From Halichondria panicea (lineage: Eukaryota > Porifera > Demospongiae > Suberitida > Halichondriidae), in NCBI RefSeq assembly GCF_963675165.1, contig NC_087379.1:7346339-7410338 (forward strand): DNA of 64,000 bases. Reading direction: 5' to 3'. This document shows, piece by piece, positions 21,769-31,073 of this stretch (the first letter of the stretch is position 1; every line of letters starts with the position of its first letter). Below the pieces are notes generated by a model. That model was not told where the DNA came from. It saw only the letters and a list, made by a program, of their open reading frames with translations, and searched no databases. Both the position numbers and the translations under genes were made by a program.

Positions 21769-24465
21769 AGGAACTTATATACAAGAGCCTCAACACCGAA
21801 GCAAACACAACAATTATATTCCTAAAGAGTAAAATGCTGTAGCTGTACGAAAATACTGGTACAATACACTAATATATAGTCAACTGAAATCACTGCAGAA
21901 CTGGCAATAATACACAACTAAGTACATACATGTAACTATAATAAAACTGCACTGATTCTACTCACCTCTTGTTTCCTACGTTTGAGCACTTTCATACGTA
22001 GCTCTGAGGCCACGTCCACCACCTTCTCCTCGCCAGCTGACCTCTGTTGGGGTGGGGGTACGGATTTGAGACTCACTCCACCTCGAATAGCCTGCAACAA
22101 TACTGACTGCATGTCATTACCGCCTACACTCCTCTCTTCGGGGGGTGATACAGACTTGAGACTCACTCCACCTCGAATAGCCTGCAGCAATGCTGACTGC
22201 ATGTCATTACCGCCTACACTCCTCTCTTCGGGGGGTGATACAGACTTGAGACTCACTCCACCTCGAATAGCCTGCAGCAATGCTGACTGCGTGTCGTTAC
22301 CCCCCTCTTTGGGGGGTGATACAGACTTGAGGCTGACTCCTCCGCTTAGAATGGACTGCATGGTTTGGCTGTACGCTGAGGGTGCCGCCGGTCCTACGGG
22401 TTGTGAGGATGGTGGAGGGGGTGGAGGGGGCGGAGGAGGTGGGGGAGGAGGTACCACATCTTCAGCTGCTACTGGTGCTGGTTCTTTGGATCTGACATCA
22501 TCGTCCTCTTGATCAGGCTCTGGTTCTGCTTTCTTTGACCGACTAAGACCAGCTCCATCCAAACAATCGGGAGACTCAGCCTTGCCTTCCTCTGTATCTG
22601 TGTCAGTAAAGGTAGCAACAATGTGAAAATCAACTACAACATTACACAGTATGAGATGCATTCTGGAAAGCTATATAGGAAACTACTGATAGCTAGGAAC
22701 TATACACCACACACATACATATACATACATAACCATGTATACACACATACATACACATTGAACGCCTCTGCTATCAACTTAACGTAAACACGAAAGCTCT
22801 TTCACCTTCTGTTTTTACTTCTTCAGTAGTTTCAGTGGTGTTAGAAATGTCTTCAGTGCCACCTTCAGCAATAGAGGCTTCCTCCATAAGAGGACTCTCA
22901 TCCTCCACACCGTCTTCTGTTGGGATATTTTCAGCTTCATTTTCGGCAGGTGGGTCATCATTTTCGTCCTCTGGTGGTTGGTCTGGTTCTGAGCTCTCCA
23001 CAAGCGTAGGCGTACACACAACCGCCTCTGCCACCTCTGGGAGTACTATGTCATCATGCTCTGGTACTTCACCTTTCTCTACAATAACAAAATCGTCCTC
23101 TATTGGGGTATCAGTTTGTGGCTCTTCTTGCGTAGCTGTCTCACTAGTGGAAGTTGGCTGGTTTTGTTGAGGAATATCGATATCTTGGTCTGCTACCTGC
23201 TCCTCCAGTACAGGCTCAGTTGATACTGGCTCCTGTAGAGAATTAACTTCGTCAATCATTTCTTGAGATGAGTCTTTGGTTTCACTTTCAGCAATTTGTG
23301 GAGAGCTGTCCACTGTCTCAGTCTCGATTGGTGTAGCTTCTTCTATCACTGGTGGTGAGATTTCCTCAACACTTTCTGGAGGTAGTTCAATGCTTTGCTC
23401 AGCCATAGCTGGCTCAGGTGATACTGGCTCCTGCAGAGAATTCGCTTCGTCAATCAGTTCTTGAGATGATACTTTTATCTCACTGTCAGCAACTTGTGGA
23501 GAACTGTCCACTGGTTTAGTTTCGTCTGGTGTAGCTACCTCGTCTTCTATCACTGGTGGTGAGACTTCCTCGGAAGTTTCTGGAGATATTTGCTCAGCCA
23601 TAGCTGGCTCAGATGATGGGGTAGGTTCAACTAAAGGTATGTCTTTTTCTATTTCCTCTTCTATTTCGGACGGTTCCACTTTCATCAAGCTCTCAATATC
23701 CTCAGAGGGCAGTTCTTGCTTTGGTGGCTCCTGGACAAGTTCTTTTGCTTCATCTTGTGGTACATTGACCTCGATTTTCTTATCGACAGGCTTCTCCGTA
23801 CTTGGCTCTTGCCGACTAGTTTGTTTGGACACAAGCTCTGGTGATGTACTAGGAGGCGTTTTTGGCTTCTCCTTCTTTGGCTGTGGTGGAGGTTTGGGCC
23901 GAGCTGGTATATCGTATCCAACTGGTCGTCGTGGAATCGGTGGCGATGGTTTAGACTTCAGCACAGGTTTTGGAGACATCTGCGGTGGAGTGGGCGGTGT
24001 GGCCTTTGATGCTTGTGGAGTGGGTGGTGTTGCCGTTGGTGCCTGTGGAGTAGACGTAGCTCCTGTGGGGAGGGACGGAGGATCACGAGTCTTCAGTGTG
24101 GGGGCAATCGCGTGTACTTTCTTCACAATGCCTGGCTGAATGCCCTCTAGTTTAGGAGCTGCTGTTCGTTCTTTGGCCGGTACAGTTTTATCGATGATTG
24201 GTTTTTTCTCCACTTGAAAGCGTTGGAAGACCTTAGGTTGTGACTTCCCACCAGATGGAGTGCGGGTGACTGGCCGAGGGCTGACAGAGGGAGAGGGCTG
24301 TTTGGGAGGGGACGGTTTGGGAGGGGACGGCTTGGGAGGGGATGGTTTTCCTGGGTCCTCCTTTACATTGCGATGGACTTTCAGAGGTTGGTAGCAATTT
24401 CGGCACATGTCCTTGCGCCATTTCTGGGGCGAAAAGTTGACACAAGAAAACTCGTCATCTGCCAT
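15548..24465 (-). CDS. Gene G: WH2-repeat / ankyrin / BTB-BACK protein, 15 coding exons, 1374 aa
   Basis: Coding exons, 5' to 3' on the - strand: 24465-22806, 22597-21966, 21398-21249, 21143-21096, 20804-20574, 20300-20116, 20006-19872, 19723-19657, 19554-19402, 18870-18769, 18714-18635, 16824-16658, 16487-16315, 16126-15938, 15700-15548. All junctions are GT/AG and phases agree throughout (4125 nt). The protein has an N-terminal Cys motif (K-D-M-C-R-N-C-Y-Q-P), a long Pro/Glu/Ser-rich part to about 553, a 14-Pro run near 603, four WH2-like motifs (LLQAIRGGVSLKSV) about 625-755, a helical region about 765-1148, an ankyrin-type repeat ([16 protein letters not shown]) about 1150-1200, and BTB with BACK-like tail about 1205-1374. 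WH2 motifs bind actin; BTB-BACK proteins often serve as Cullin-3 adaptors. The combination suggests a cytoskeletal scaffold (inference). I know no named orthologue. T7 is nested in intron 11. Confidence 0.8.
16936..16975 (+). promoter_or_regulatory. Shared upstream motif, T7 instance
   Basis: ACCTAATATGGGTAAAAAG followed by ACATGTGACTA about 100 bp before the T7 ATG, inside intron 11 of G. A second conserved block (GCCGACACACCCTGTTTAG) lies at about 17023-17042 and recurs before T4, T9 and T14. Confidence 0.45.
17076..18440 (+). CDS. TRAF-like protein T7, intact, 454 aa, nested in intron 11 of gene G
   Basis: Single exon on the strand opposite to its host gene. RING-like about 36-74 with CCGKKFC, TRAF zinc fingers about 97-245, Gln-rich coiled coil about 257-300 of the same type as T1, MATH about 314-454. 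The MATH domain lacks two residues where sisters read D-Q-V-N-G (here D-H-N-G). Flanking G exons 12-14 lie 5' of it and exons 9-11 lie 3' of it on the other strand, all intact here. In every other TRAF copy the same exons are present only as relics, so this is the best candidate for the founder location. Confidence 0.92.
   Translation: MAALNPNNQKKTDKRIIGFDCEFVKPPPSEYVQSECPVCLQIIREPHQVTCCGKKFCKACIEHIEASKKPCPTCNEEFSSFADKGLKQSLYGLIVRCSHQKDGCEWTGELRQLDEHLNTDSQPEKQLDGCQFVEIDCIYNCGDQRQRMHIQVHQIKDCPKRPFGCEHCHDYKSTYDDVTNNHWPVCGSFPVPCPNKCGSTIQRQNIDSHVADECPLTTINCDFHHVGCAVKLLRQDMPEHLRENLLTHISLLATSHAKQQAEITQQREEITKQQADIASLVEENKQLRMKYTELAPLQQMLTVNSEHLGHPVLTMTNFQQRNRNGDEWYSPPVYTHRQGYKICLSVDANGDGIGEGTHISVHVCFMRGEFDDSLKWPFRGAISVQLLDHNGKDHKMNSRTYDDKTPNMCCARVTEGEIVSHGWGYSQFIAQTELEPKYLRNDTLLFQINEVKLK
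18978..19381. mobile_element. About 404-bp pogo/Tigger-like MITE in G intron 9
   Basis: Begins CAGTAGACTCTCGCTAATC and ends with the near inverse GATTAACGAGAGTATACTG, flanked by TA on both sides (18976-18977 and 19382-19383). Ends of the form CAGTAGACTCTCGTTAA are characteristic of pogo/Tigger DNA elements. No transposase frame inside. Confidence 0.7.
20302..20357. repeat. (TG)n microsatellite at the acceptor of G exon 6
   Basis: Read in the sense of gene G it is a CA tract that runs directly into the AG of exon 6. Similar tracts precede exon 3 (21401-21475, interrupted) and lie in intron 2 (21725-21765). Confidence 0.95.
22060..22420 (-). repeat. 90-bp coding repeat encoding WH2-like motifs
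   Basis: The segment ACTCACTCCA and its surroundings recur at 22071, 22161 and 22251 (period 90 bp, 30 residues), with a diverged fourth unit near 22331. Each unit encodes one WH2-like motif plus a linker with SVSPPEERS. Near identity of three units means recent internal duplication. Confidence 0.85.
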
Positions 24466-24471
24466 GTCTAC

Positions 24472-24825
24472 CTGCAGTGATAGAGTCGACAATTGCATAT
24501 TAATTAATTAATAATATTATTATAGCTATACGAAACAAATAATGTATAGTCTAGTCTACTAGTCTACCCTGTACGTACTAGCTACAAAACTACATGTTCA
24601 TTAATACATGCATATGTAGTCTAGTTACTGAACTCACTTGTTTCTGGGACCTCCAACAAGATTATCTCTAGCTAGCTAGCTAGCTGTATTGAACTGCAAG
24701 TTCACTATTTCTGTTCAATCTTGCAAACCACAGACAGGAATAAACCAAAACAAACAAGGAGGAGTTGTCGCTCCACAGGGGAACTCCCTTGACTACTGAT
24801 GAATTCTTAGCAAAGTTAATTGAAA
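24472..24825. promoter_or_regulatory. Divergent promoter region between G and DX1
   Basis: The G start codon (24465, -) and the DX1 start codon (24826, +) are 360 bp apart and point away from each other. For G, an acceptor CTGCAG at 24472-24477 and a donor at about 24636-24637 (CAA then GTGAGTT, - strand) suggest a short non-coding first exon upstream. No TATA box can be assigned with confidence. Confidence 0.5.
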
Positions 24826-27077
24826 ATGGCAACTCTTGACCTAGGAGCTGTGAGTGTTCTCTCTGACAGTAGTGAAGGTCCTCTGCCCCTCAAGATACGA
24901 GCCAAGGGTGATAATAACTCAGTGGAGTTCCTCAAGGACTGGGTAGCAACCAACAAAGATTGGCTGGACCAGAAACTACTGGAGCATGGTAACAGCCCCT
25001 CCCATTTTTCTTGCATAATCTGTGACTGTTCCTCACTGGGAATTGAACCCATGTCCTCTAATTTACTAGCCACCACCCTTAACCACTAAGCCACACCTCT
25101 TCTTCACCAATCTGTGTATAATAATTATCATAATATAAAAGCCAAAATGCCTATTTTTATTACACATCCCACACATCCCACACACCATCACACTCGAACT
25201 CCCCACACACACCACACAGGGGCGATCCTGTTCCAAGGGTTCCTAGTGAGAGAGGCCATTGACTTCCAAGAGGTGCTCCAACAATACAACCCACAACTCT
25301 CAGACGAGTACAGGGGGACATCACCACGGAAACTACAGCCTGGAACACAGGTGAGCAATTGCAGTTAAATAAGGATATAATTATACAGCTTCGTTAAAGA
25401 TTTTTGTCTGACCTAAAATCATTTTCAGTAAAAATTAAAGCTATAATGATGTATAGAATTACTTTGAATCATTCTAGTGGCTACCCCTCCACTCACACAT
25501 ACAGTACGTGTTCTCTGCCAGTGAGCTCCCCTCGTTCTTCCCCATTTCCCAACATCTTGAGATGGCGTTTCTACCCGCTCCCCCTCGGAGACTGTTCTTC
25601 TGCTGTCTGGAGGCACCCACCTCGGCCGGAGGGGAAACTTGTCTAGCTGACTTTGGAAAGGTCTATCAGCAACTCAACCCTGAAGTCAGGCAAAAGTTCG
25701 AAGAGAATGGGGTGAGCAATTCTGAGTTCTGACAAATGTTTATTGGCTTTTACAGAAACATAGGCTTGGTACAAATTAGATAGTCTCTCTGTATACTTAG
25801 AATAGCTGTGATGTTTCACCAGGCTCAACGGGTGAGGTAATGTGTGCGTCTATGTTTAGAAGCCTTGATGGAATAGGATTGTCTGTCTGCATGTATACTG
25901 AGAATTGGCTGTTACAGTAATTTCACTTTGAATGGATTAGTTAGCGTGTGCTATTGTGATATTGCTGACATTACTCCAACTTTACTCCCCCTCTTCAAAG
26001 GTGATGTACATTCGTAACTATTCTCAACATAAGAAAACAATCGGCGACCCCACAAGTCTCAAGGGCTGGCAGGACGTGTTTGGGACCTGTGACAAAGCCG
26101 AGGTGGAGGGTGAGCTGAGGAAAAGTAAGATAGACTTCACCTGGTCCAAGGGAGACCACCTCCACCTGGTGGGCAGGGAGTCAGCCGTGGAGCCACACCC
26201 AGTCACCGGGGAGAAGGTGTGGTTCAACCATGCACAGGTACGTGAGAGCTAACATTACTATAGGACAGTGATGGCTGCCATACTGATAGTGGACATTCAT
26301 GTTATACTCAAATGATTGAAAGAAGTTTATAAAACTTTGTTAAAAATTGTAGTGCTGTATGTATATTTATTGTGTACGCAAAAACACTTTAAAATAATCA
26401 GGAACTGATACTGCGCATTATACAGTACATTGTACATGCATGTTTGATTTCACTAGCTAAAGTTTGATTGCAATTTTGTCAGGTGTTCCACGCTGCCAAC
26501 ATCCCTGGTGACTTTGCGCACATTTACAAGCGTTTTGGCTCACTCAAGTACTGGATCCTTTACTGGCTCACGTGTCTACTCAAGTTCATTCTCCTCACAA
26601 TTCTCGGCCCCAAAAAAGTCGGTTTCCACACCTGCTATGGAGATGGTACAGAGATACCAGACACTCATCTCGACCACGTTAGAGACACAGTGTGGAGGAA
26701 CCTTGTGTTCAATCGCTGGGAGCAAGGGGACGTGCTTATGATAGACAACTTCAGGGTGTCTCACGGGAGACAGGTAAGAGAGTGAATTAAGGATGCTTTC
26801 ATGGTGGTGGGGAGTACATGTACATGTACATGTAGTTTAGTTGTCTTTATGACAAAATGGCAAATAATTTGTATGTTGGCTACGTACTACATGTTGTTCA
26901 CTGTTAAGACAAAAAATTGCATTTATTTTGGCTTGTTTGCGTATTTTATGTTAATTGCTGCTGTTACCGTGGTAGTAATGATGACCCTAATGCACATGCA
27001 CACAGCCCTTCTCTGGTAAGAGGAAAGTTGTGGTGTCCTGGTCACAGCCATACCTCAAACAAAGTCACAGAACATGA
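24826..27077 (+). CDS. DX1: TauD/TfdA-type Fe(II)/2-oxoglutarate dioxygenase, 6 exons, 366 aa
   Basis: Exons 24826-24988, 25220-25350, 25505-25711, 26001-26237, 26483-26773 and 27006-27077; all GT/AG, phases agree, 1101 nt. The protein resembles the clavaminate-synthase-like branch of the TauD/TfdA family. Visible iron ligands are H115 and E117 in Q-H-L-E-M-A-F, and H340 in V-S-H-G-R-Q; Arg349 or a nearby Arg after P-F-S-G would hold 2-oxoglutarate. The segment A-G-G-E-T-C matches the family G-G-E-T turn. A hydrophobic stretch of about 20 residues (YWILYWLTCLLKFILL) in exon 5 suggests membrane contact. Substrate unknown. It is the diverged relative of DX2-DX6 and lies head-to-head with gene G. 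The ATG was preferred over an upstream in-frame TTG. Confidence 0.85.
25008..25110 (-). mobile_element. tRNA-derived SINE-like relic in DX1 intron 1
   Basis: On the - strand it shows an A-box-like TGGCTTAGTGGTTA (about 25079-25093) and a B-box-like GGGTTCAATTCCC (about 25038-25050) with a four-base T stem. The acceptor stem does not pair, so this is not a working tRNA gene but fits a tRNA-derived SINE head. Confidence 0.5.
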
Positions 27078-27398
27078 CCTATATAATAGTGAACTTTGTA
27101 TTGACTCTCTCTGTGTGTGTGCTCTCTATAGCCATGGTTGTGTGTAAGTTCTATCATTACCATTGGTTTATAATTGTAAATGAGATGACTGCATGTCTCA
27201 CAATTTGAGGGGTGAGAATGTGACAATTATACAGGTGTACACATGTATGAACATGGATACCATATTGCATTATGTACATGTAGTAGAAGGATGTTATGAG
27301 GGGACAGGGGTGGACGCCTCCCTATACGGTGCAATTTCCTTGTGGCCTATTAAATGCCCATGCACTCAGTCATGTGACATGTAGAGGAATGGTTTTAG

Positions 27399-27528
27399 AC
27401 AGAGGAGGGTCCGACATGCGTGCACGAATCACTACAAGTTCAGTGTATTTGGCCTGGACATTATCACGTGACCGCAATGACATGAGTTCACTTGTAGTGA
27501 TTCGTGCACGCATGTCGGACCTCCTCTG
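27399..27528. mobile_element. 130-bp hAT-type MITE with 8-bp target duplication
   Basis: Arms of about 37 bp are inverted copies (CAGAGGAGG...TCCGACATGC at the left and the inverse at the right). The 8-bp sequence GGTTTTAG stands on both sides (27391-27398 and 27529-27536). Related sequence at about 34215, 43648 and 60300 reads straight across the site without the insert. An 8-bp duplication and CAG ends are typical of hAT elements. Confidence 0.85.
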
Positions 27529-27589
27529 GGTTTTAGACTGCAGTGTTGGAGCTCCACTCACCAGAGCTAGAAGACCAGAATGATGCTGA

Positions 27590-27823
27590 GTATCAATGTG
27601 TGAAGCTATTAAGGAATAATGTGTTTGCTGGTGATGAAGCTGCTCTCCATAAGAATGACTTTCTCTGGTTGCTACAGACCATCACCAAGGTAACCAGTCG
27701 TTCCTTTGATGTGGTTGAGTGTTACATGTGTTCATTGCTGTAGGGAAATCACGAGTGTCTGACTCATCTGGTCCAGTCTTGTGCTGTCCCCGTCAACTGT
27801 AGGAGCACAGAGAGTAGAACCAC
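27590..27823 (+). pseudogene. Copies of G exons 10 and 11, inverted relative to gene G
   Basis: About 27598-27689 matches G exon 10 (for example NNVFAGDEAALHKNDFLW) with its donor, and 27744-27823 matches exon 11 at full length with its acceptor and donor. They are on the + strand, opposite to G, and lie 3' of T8, the same relative position as in the G/T7 locus. Confidence 0.8.
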
Positions 27824-28003
27824 GTGAGTTGTATGGATATATGAGAGGGGGGTCTGTATATGGGTATACATGCATGTATATCTACGGTAGCCGAGAAGGA
27901 TCACCTGATCCTACCGTCACAATCAATAATAAGAACCCCCATCAATTTTTCAATCTTTCTCGGCCACTGTATAATTTATATCTATTTAAGGTTATCATTT
28001 TAA

Positions 28004-28407
28004 GGGGGGGAATGGACCATAAATATATGTTTCACTAGTCCTGCCAAAACGTCAGTAGTTCACAACTGTCAAAGATCAAAATCACAAATCACATGTATTT
28101 GTTCTGTGATTTTTATCTTTGACAGTTGTGGTATAAAAAATAATCAGATAGTACTTGCAATTGTCTATGGTTGTGGTATTTTAATCAATTGGGTATCCAG
28201 TAATTAAGAAAAATGTACCTACGTAAGTCATTTTGAAACATACCTTGTAACTTCCCCCCTGTACGAGTTATGTGTTTGTGTTAAGCACACTTAACAGAGT
28301 ATTCTAAAAGCTACATTTTGGTAGTAGCTAGCTAGGGTATAAACACTACTGACGTTTTGGCAGGACTAGTGAAACATATACAGTTTATTTATGGTCCATT
28401 CCCCCCC
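28004..28407. mobile_element. 404-bp MITE with about 55-bp inverted ends and TTAA target
   Basis: The left end (GGGGGGGAATGGACCATAAA to CAAAACGTCAGTAG) is the inverse of the right end (CTACTGACGTTTTG to TTTATGGTCCATTCC). TTAA stands on both sides (28000-28003 and 28408-28411), the target signature of piggyBac-type elements. A second, inner inverted repeat (ACAACTGTCAAAGAT and its inverse) lies at about 28061-28131. No coding frame. Confidence 0.8.
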
Positions 28408-28571
28408 TTAACCCATTGCTCACTCCATGACACTAATACCATAAATTTTGCAAGTAAATTTGTTAGCAAACAATAATGATGTGTACAAACTAAATAGTAC
28501 AAAGATAAATTATGGCTAGTACATACACATCCATTTATCAATAATTATCATGCACTCTCCTAATTAAGCAA

Positions 28572-30077
28572 CTACTTCAGTTCTACTTTGTGTATTTGGA
28601 AGAGAAGGGTGTCGTTTCGTAAATACTTGGGCTCCAGTTCAGTGTGAGCAATAAACTTTGGGGATCCAAACCCTCCTGACCTCTCTCCCTCTGTCACTCT
28701 GGCACAGTACATGTTAGGTGTTTTGTTATTATAGGTGGTTGTGTGTGTTTTATGATCCTCGCCATCGACCTGGTCCAGTAGTTGATATGAAATAGCACCA
28801 CAAAACGGCCATTTCAGAGAATCATCAAACTCTCCTCTCATCAAGCGCATGTACACAGAGACGTGTGTTCCTTTAGCAGTGTTTATGCCGTTAGCGTACA
28901 CATAGAGACAGATCTTGTAGCCCTGATAGTGGGTGTAGACTGGAGGAGAGCACCAAGTGTCGTCATCTCTCTTGTGCTGTTGAAAGTGGGTCATTGTAAG
29001 GACAGGGGGACCAAGAGGTATGGTGGTACATGGTGCAAGCTGAACATAGGGCGTGAGCAATTGCGCCAACTCGGCAATTTTTATCTTCATCTGTTTTTTC
29101 TCTTCTACTAAACTAGCAATGTCAGCTTGTTGCTTGCCTGCATTAGTAGTCAACAATTGTTTTTCTTGCTCTAACGTGGTAACTTTGGTCTGTAGTGCAA
29201 TTAAGTTCGTCTTATAAAAATTTTTTTGTTTATCATTTTCATCTACCAAGTTTGCTATTTTGTCTTGTTGCTTGGTGATTTCTTCTCTTTGTTGTGTAGT
29301 CTCAGTTTGTTGCTTGGCATGACTGGTGGCTAATAGAGAGATGTGTGAGAGTAGGTTCTCTCTCTGGTGTTCTGGCATGTCTTGTCGAGGAAGTTTCACA
29401 GCACAGCATACGTTGTGGAAGTCACAGTTGATGGGGGTCAGGGGGCACTCATCGGCAACATGACTGTCTATATTCTGACGTTGGATAGTTGAACCACACT
29501 GGTTAGGGCAGGGGACAGGGAAGGACCCACACACAGGCCAGTGGTTGTTGGAGACATCATCATAGGTAGACTTGTAGTCATGGCAGTGCTCACAACCGAA
29601 TGGACGTTTGGGGCAATCCTTAATTTGGTGGTTTAGAATGTACCTTCGTTGCAGTTGGTCCCCGCAATTACAAATGCAATTAATCTCAACAAACTGACAA
29701 CCTTCAAACCGTTTCTCTGGCAGTGGATCTGTGTTGAGGTGTTTGTCAAGCTGTCTCAGTTCCCCCGTCCACTCACACCCGTCTTTCTGGTGGCTACATC
29801 GAACTTTCAAGCTGTAGAGCGATCGTTTCAAACCTTTGTCGGGAAAACTTGAAAATTTCTCGTTGCAGGTTGGGCACGACTTTTTATTAGCTTTGATGTG
29901 TTCAATACAAGCTTTGCAAAATTTATTTCCACAGCATGTGACCTGGTGGGGCTCTCGAATGATCTGGAGACAAACTGGACACTCTGACTGCATGTATTCC
30001 GAAGGTGGTGGCTTCACAAACTCACAATCAAATCCTATTATTCTCTTATCAGCTTGTTGCTGGTTGTTGGCTGCCAT
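28572..30077 (-). CDS. TRAF-like RING/zinc-finger/MATH protein T8, intact, 501 aa, long coiled coil
   Basis: Single exon. The ATG at 30077 begins the short N-terminus MAANNQQQADKR shared by T10-T13, although the frame is open 28 codons upstream. RING-like about 33-71 with CCGNKFC, TRAF zinc fingers about 94-245 (one Gly changed to Cys: H-N-V-C-C-A-V), coiled coil about 255-340 made of several modules (TQQREEITKQQ, NLVDENDKQK, LQTKVTTLEQEKQ, SLVEEKKQMKIK), linker AQLLTPYVQLAPC, MATH about 358-501. It is the first TRAF copy on the - strand and lacks the 130-bp conserved 3' block of T9-T15. Upstream motif at about 30187-30226. Confidence 0.9.
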   Translation of the reverse strand: MAANNQQQADKRIIGFDCEFVKPPPSEYMQSECPVCLQIIREPHQVTCCGNKFCKACIEHIKANKKSCPTCNEKFSSFPDKGLKRSLYSLKVRCSHQKDGCEWTGELRQLDKHLNTDPLPEKRFEGCQFVEINCICNCGDQLQRRYILNHQIKDCPKRPFGCEHCHDYKSTYDDVSNNHWPVCGSFPVPCPNQCGSTIQRQNIDSHVADECPLTPINCDFHNVCCAVKLPRQDMPEHQRENLLSHISLLATSHAKQQTETTQQREEITKQQDKIANLVDENDKQKNFYKTNLIALQTKVTTLEQEKQLLTTNAGKQQADIASLVEEKKQMKIKIAELAQLLTPYVQLAPCTTIPLGPPVLTMTHFQQHKRDDDTWCSPPVYTHYQGYKICLYVYANGINTAKGTHVSVYMRLMRGEFDDSLKWPFCGAISYQLLDQVDGEDHKTHTTTYNNKTPNMYCARVTEGERSGGFGSPKFIAHTELEPKYLRNDTLLFQIHKVELK

Positions 30078-30275
30078 TTCTGACTGTTTTGTACTTCTAC
30101 TTTTACATAAGCATATAGGCTCTTTGACATGTAGTATAGTCACATGCCTTATCTTTGACATGTAGCTTGAGAATATTTTTGAGGGTGGTCACATGCCTTC
30201 TAACCCATATTTGGTTCAGTAACAAAATTCATTGCTCTGATAGTGGTCAATTGGTTGACACATGGGATATAATTA

Positions 30276-30679
30276 CCGTATATCTTCTAATTTATCGGAC
30301 ACTTCTAATTACCCGGACACTCTTTTGGGCAATTTTCGTTGTTCTAATACAACGGACACTCCAGTACTTTAATATTACATTTCTTCTAAATATCCGGACA
30401 ATACCTTGAAAAGTTGAGTTACCATTCATAGACGGCAAGTAAGGATAGTAAGACTTGGAGTGCTGCAGTTAGATAGCTTTGAGTAGCTAGTTTTAGATAG
30501 TTAGTGCAACTATTCAGTCGTACCTTGTTCTATTAAACTTAGCTAGCTCGCATGCAGCTGCTTGCTTGTTCTAATTATTCCGGACACTTCGCATGCTCTA
30601 TAAAAATCTGTTCCAATTATACCCGGACAATTTCCAAAATAATTATTTTTTGCTGTCCGATAAATTAAAAGATATACGG
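30276..30679. mobile_element. 404-bp MITE with TA target duplication
   Basis: Ends CCGTATATCTTCTAATTTAT and the inverse ATAAATTAAAAGATATACGG, flanked by TA (30274-30275 and 30680-30681). Internally the phrase CGGACA recurs at least five times on one strand in slightly different contexts. Terminal bases resemble those of the 12445-12629 element. Confidence 0.75.
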
Positions 30680-30807
30680 TATGCATGTATACTGATGCAC
30701 ATCCTTTACAGAAATGGTTTTACATTTTACATAGCGACTTATAATTATGTGTGTGAATGGGGACGATACCAGGAATGCATGAATACTCCTGACAACACTC
30801 ACATAAT

Positions 30808-30810
<3 letters not shown>

Positions 30811-30863
<53 letters not shown>
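30811..30863. repeat. (CA)n microsatellite
   Basis: Runs up to the acceptor of the G exon 14 copy that follows. Confidence 0.95.
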
Positions 30864-30865
<2 letters not shown>

Positions 30866-30879
30866 CCTCCCTCCCACAG

Positions 30880-30966
30880 ATTCCACTGCCTACACTGACT
30901 GGTAAGGTGGTACAAGTGCTCCTCCAGTACCTGTTCACTGGTCGCTGTCTCTTCCCTCGGAAATAG
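30880..30966 (+). pseudogene. Truncated copy of G exon 14 (second BTB exon)
   Basis: Carries the acceptor and the codons for IPLPTLTGKVVQVLLQYL, but stops after C-L-F-P-R with an in-frame TAG. The exon's second half is missing here and in the copies at 37331 and 49392. Confidence 0.8.
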
Positions 30967-31073
30967 GTTAGGGAATGCTTTCATGGTTGTGCAGTTAGTG
31001 TTTTTTGTACGTTTTATGTTAATTGCTGCTGTTACCATGGTAGTAATGATGACCCTAATGCACATGCACACAG

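Noticed and set aside
21936-22512. Plus-strand open frame rich in Gly and Thr opposite G exon 2
   Set aside because: Mirror of the polyproline/WH2 coding repeat; the - strand frame has matching splice sites and motifs.
25008-25110. Functional tRNA gene
   Set aside because: The acceptor stem does not pair and the anticodon arm is irregular; better explained as a SINE relic.
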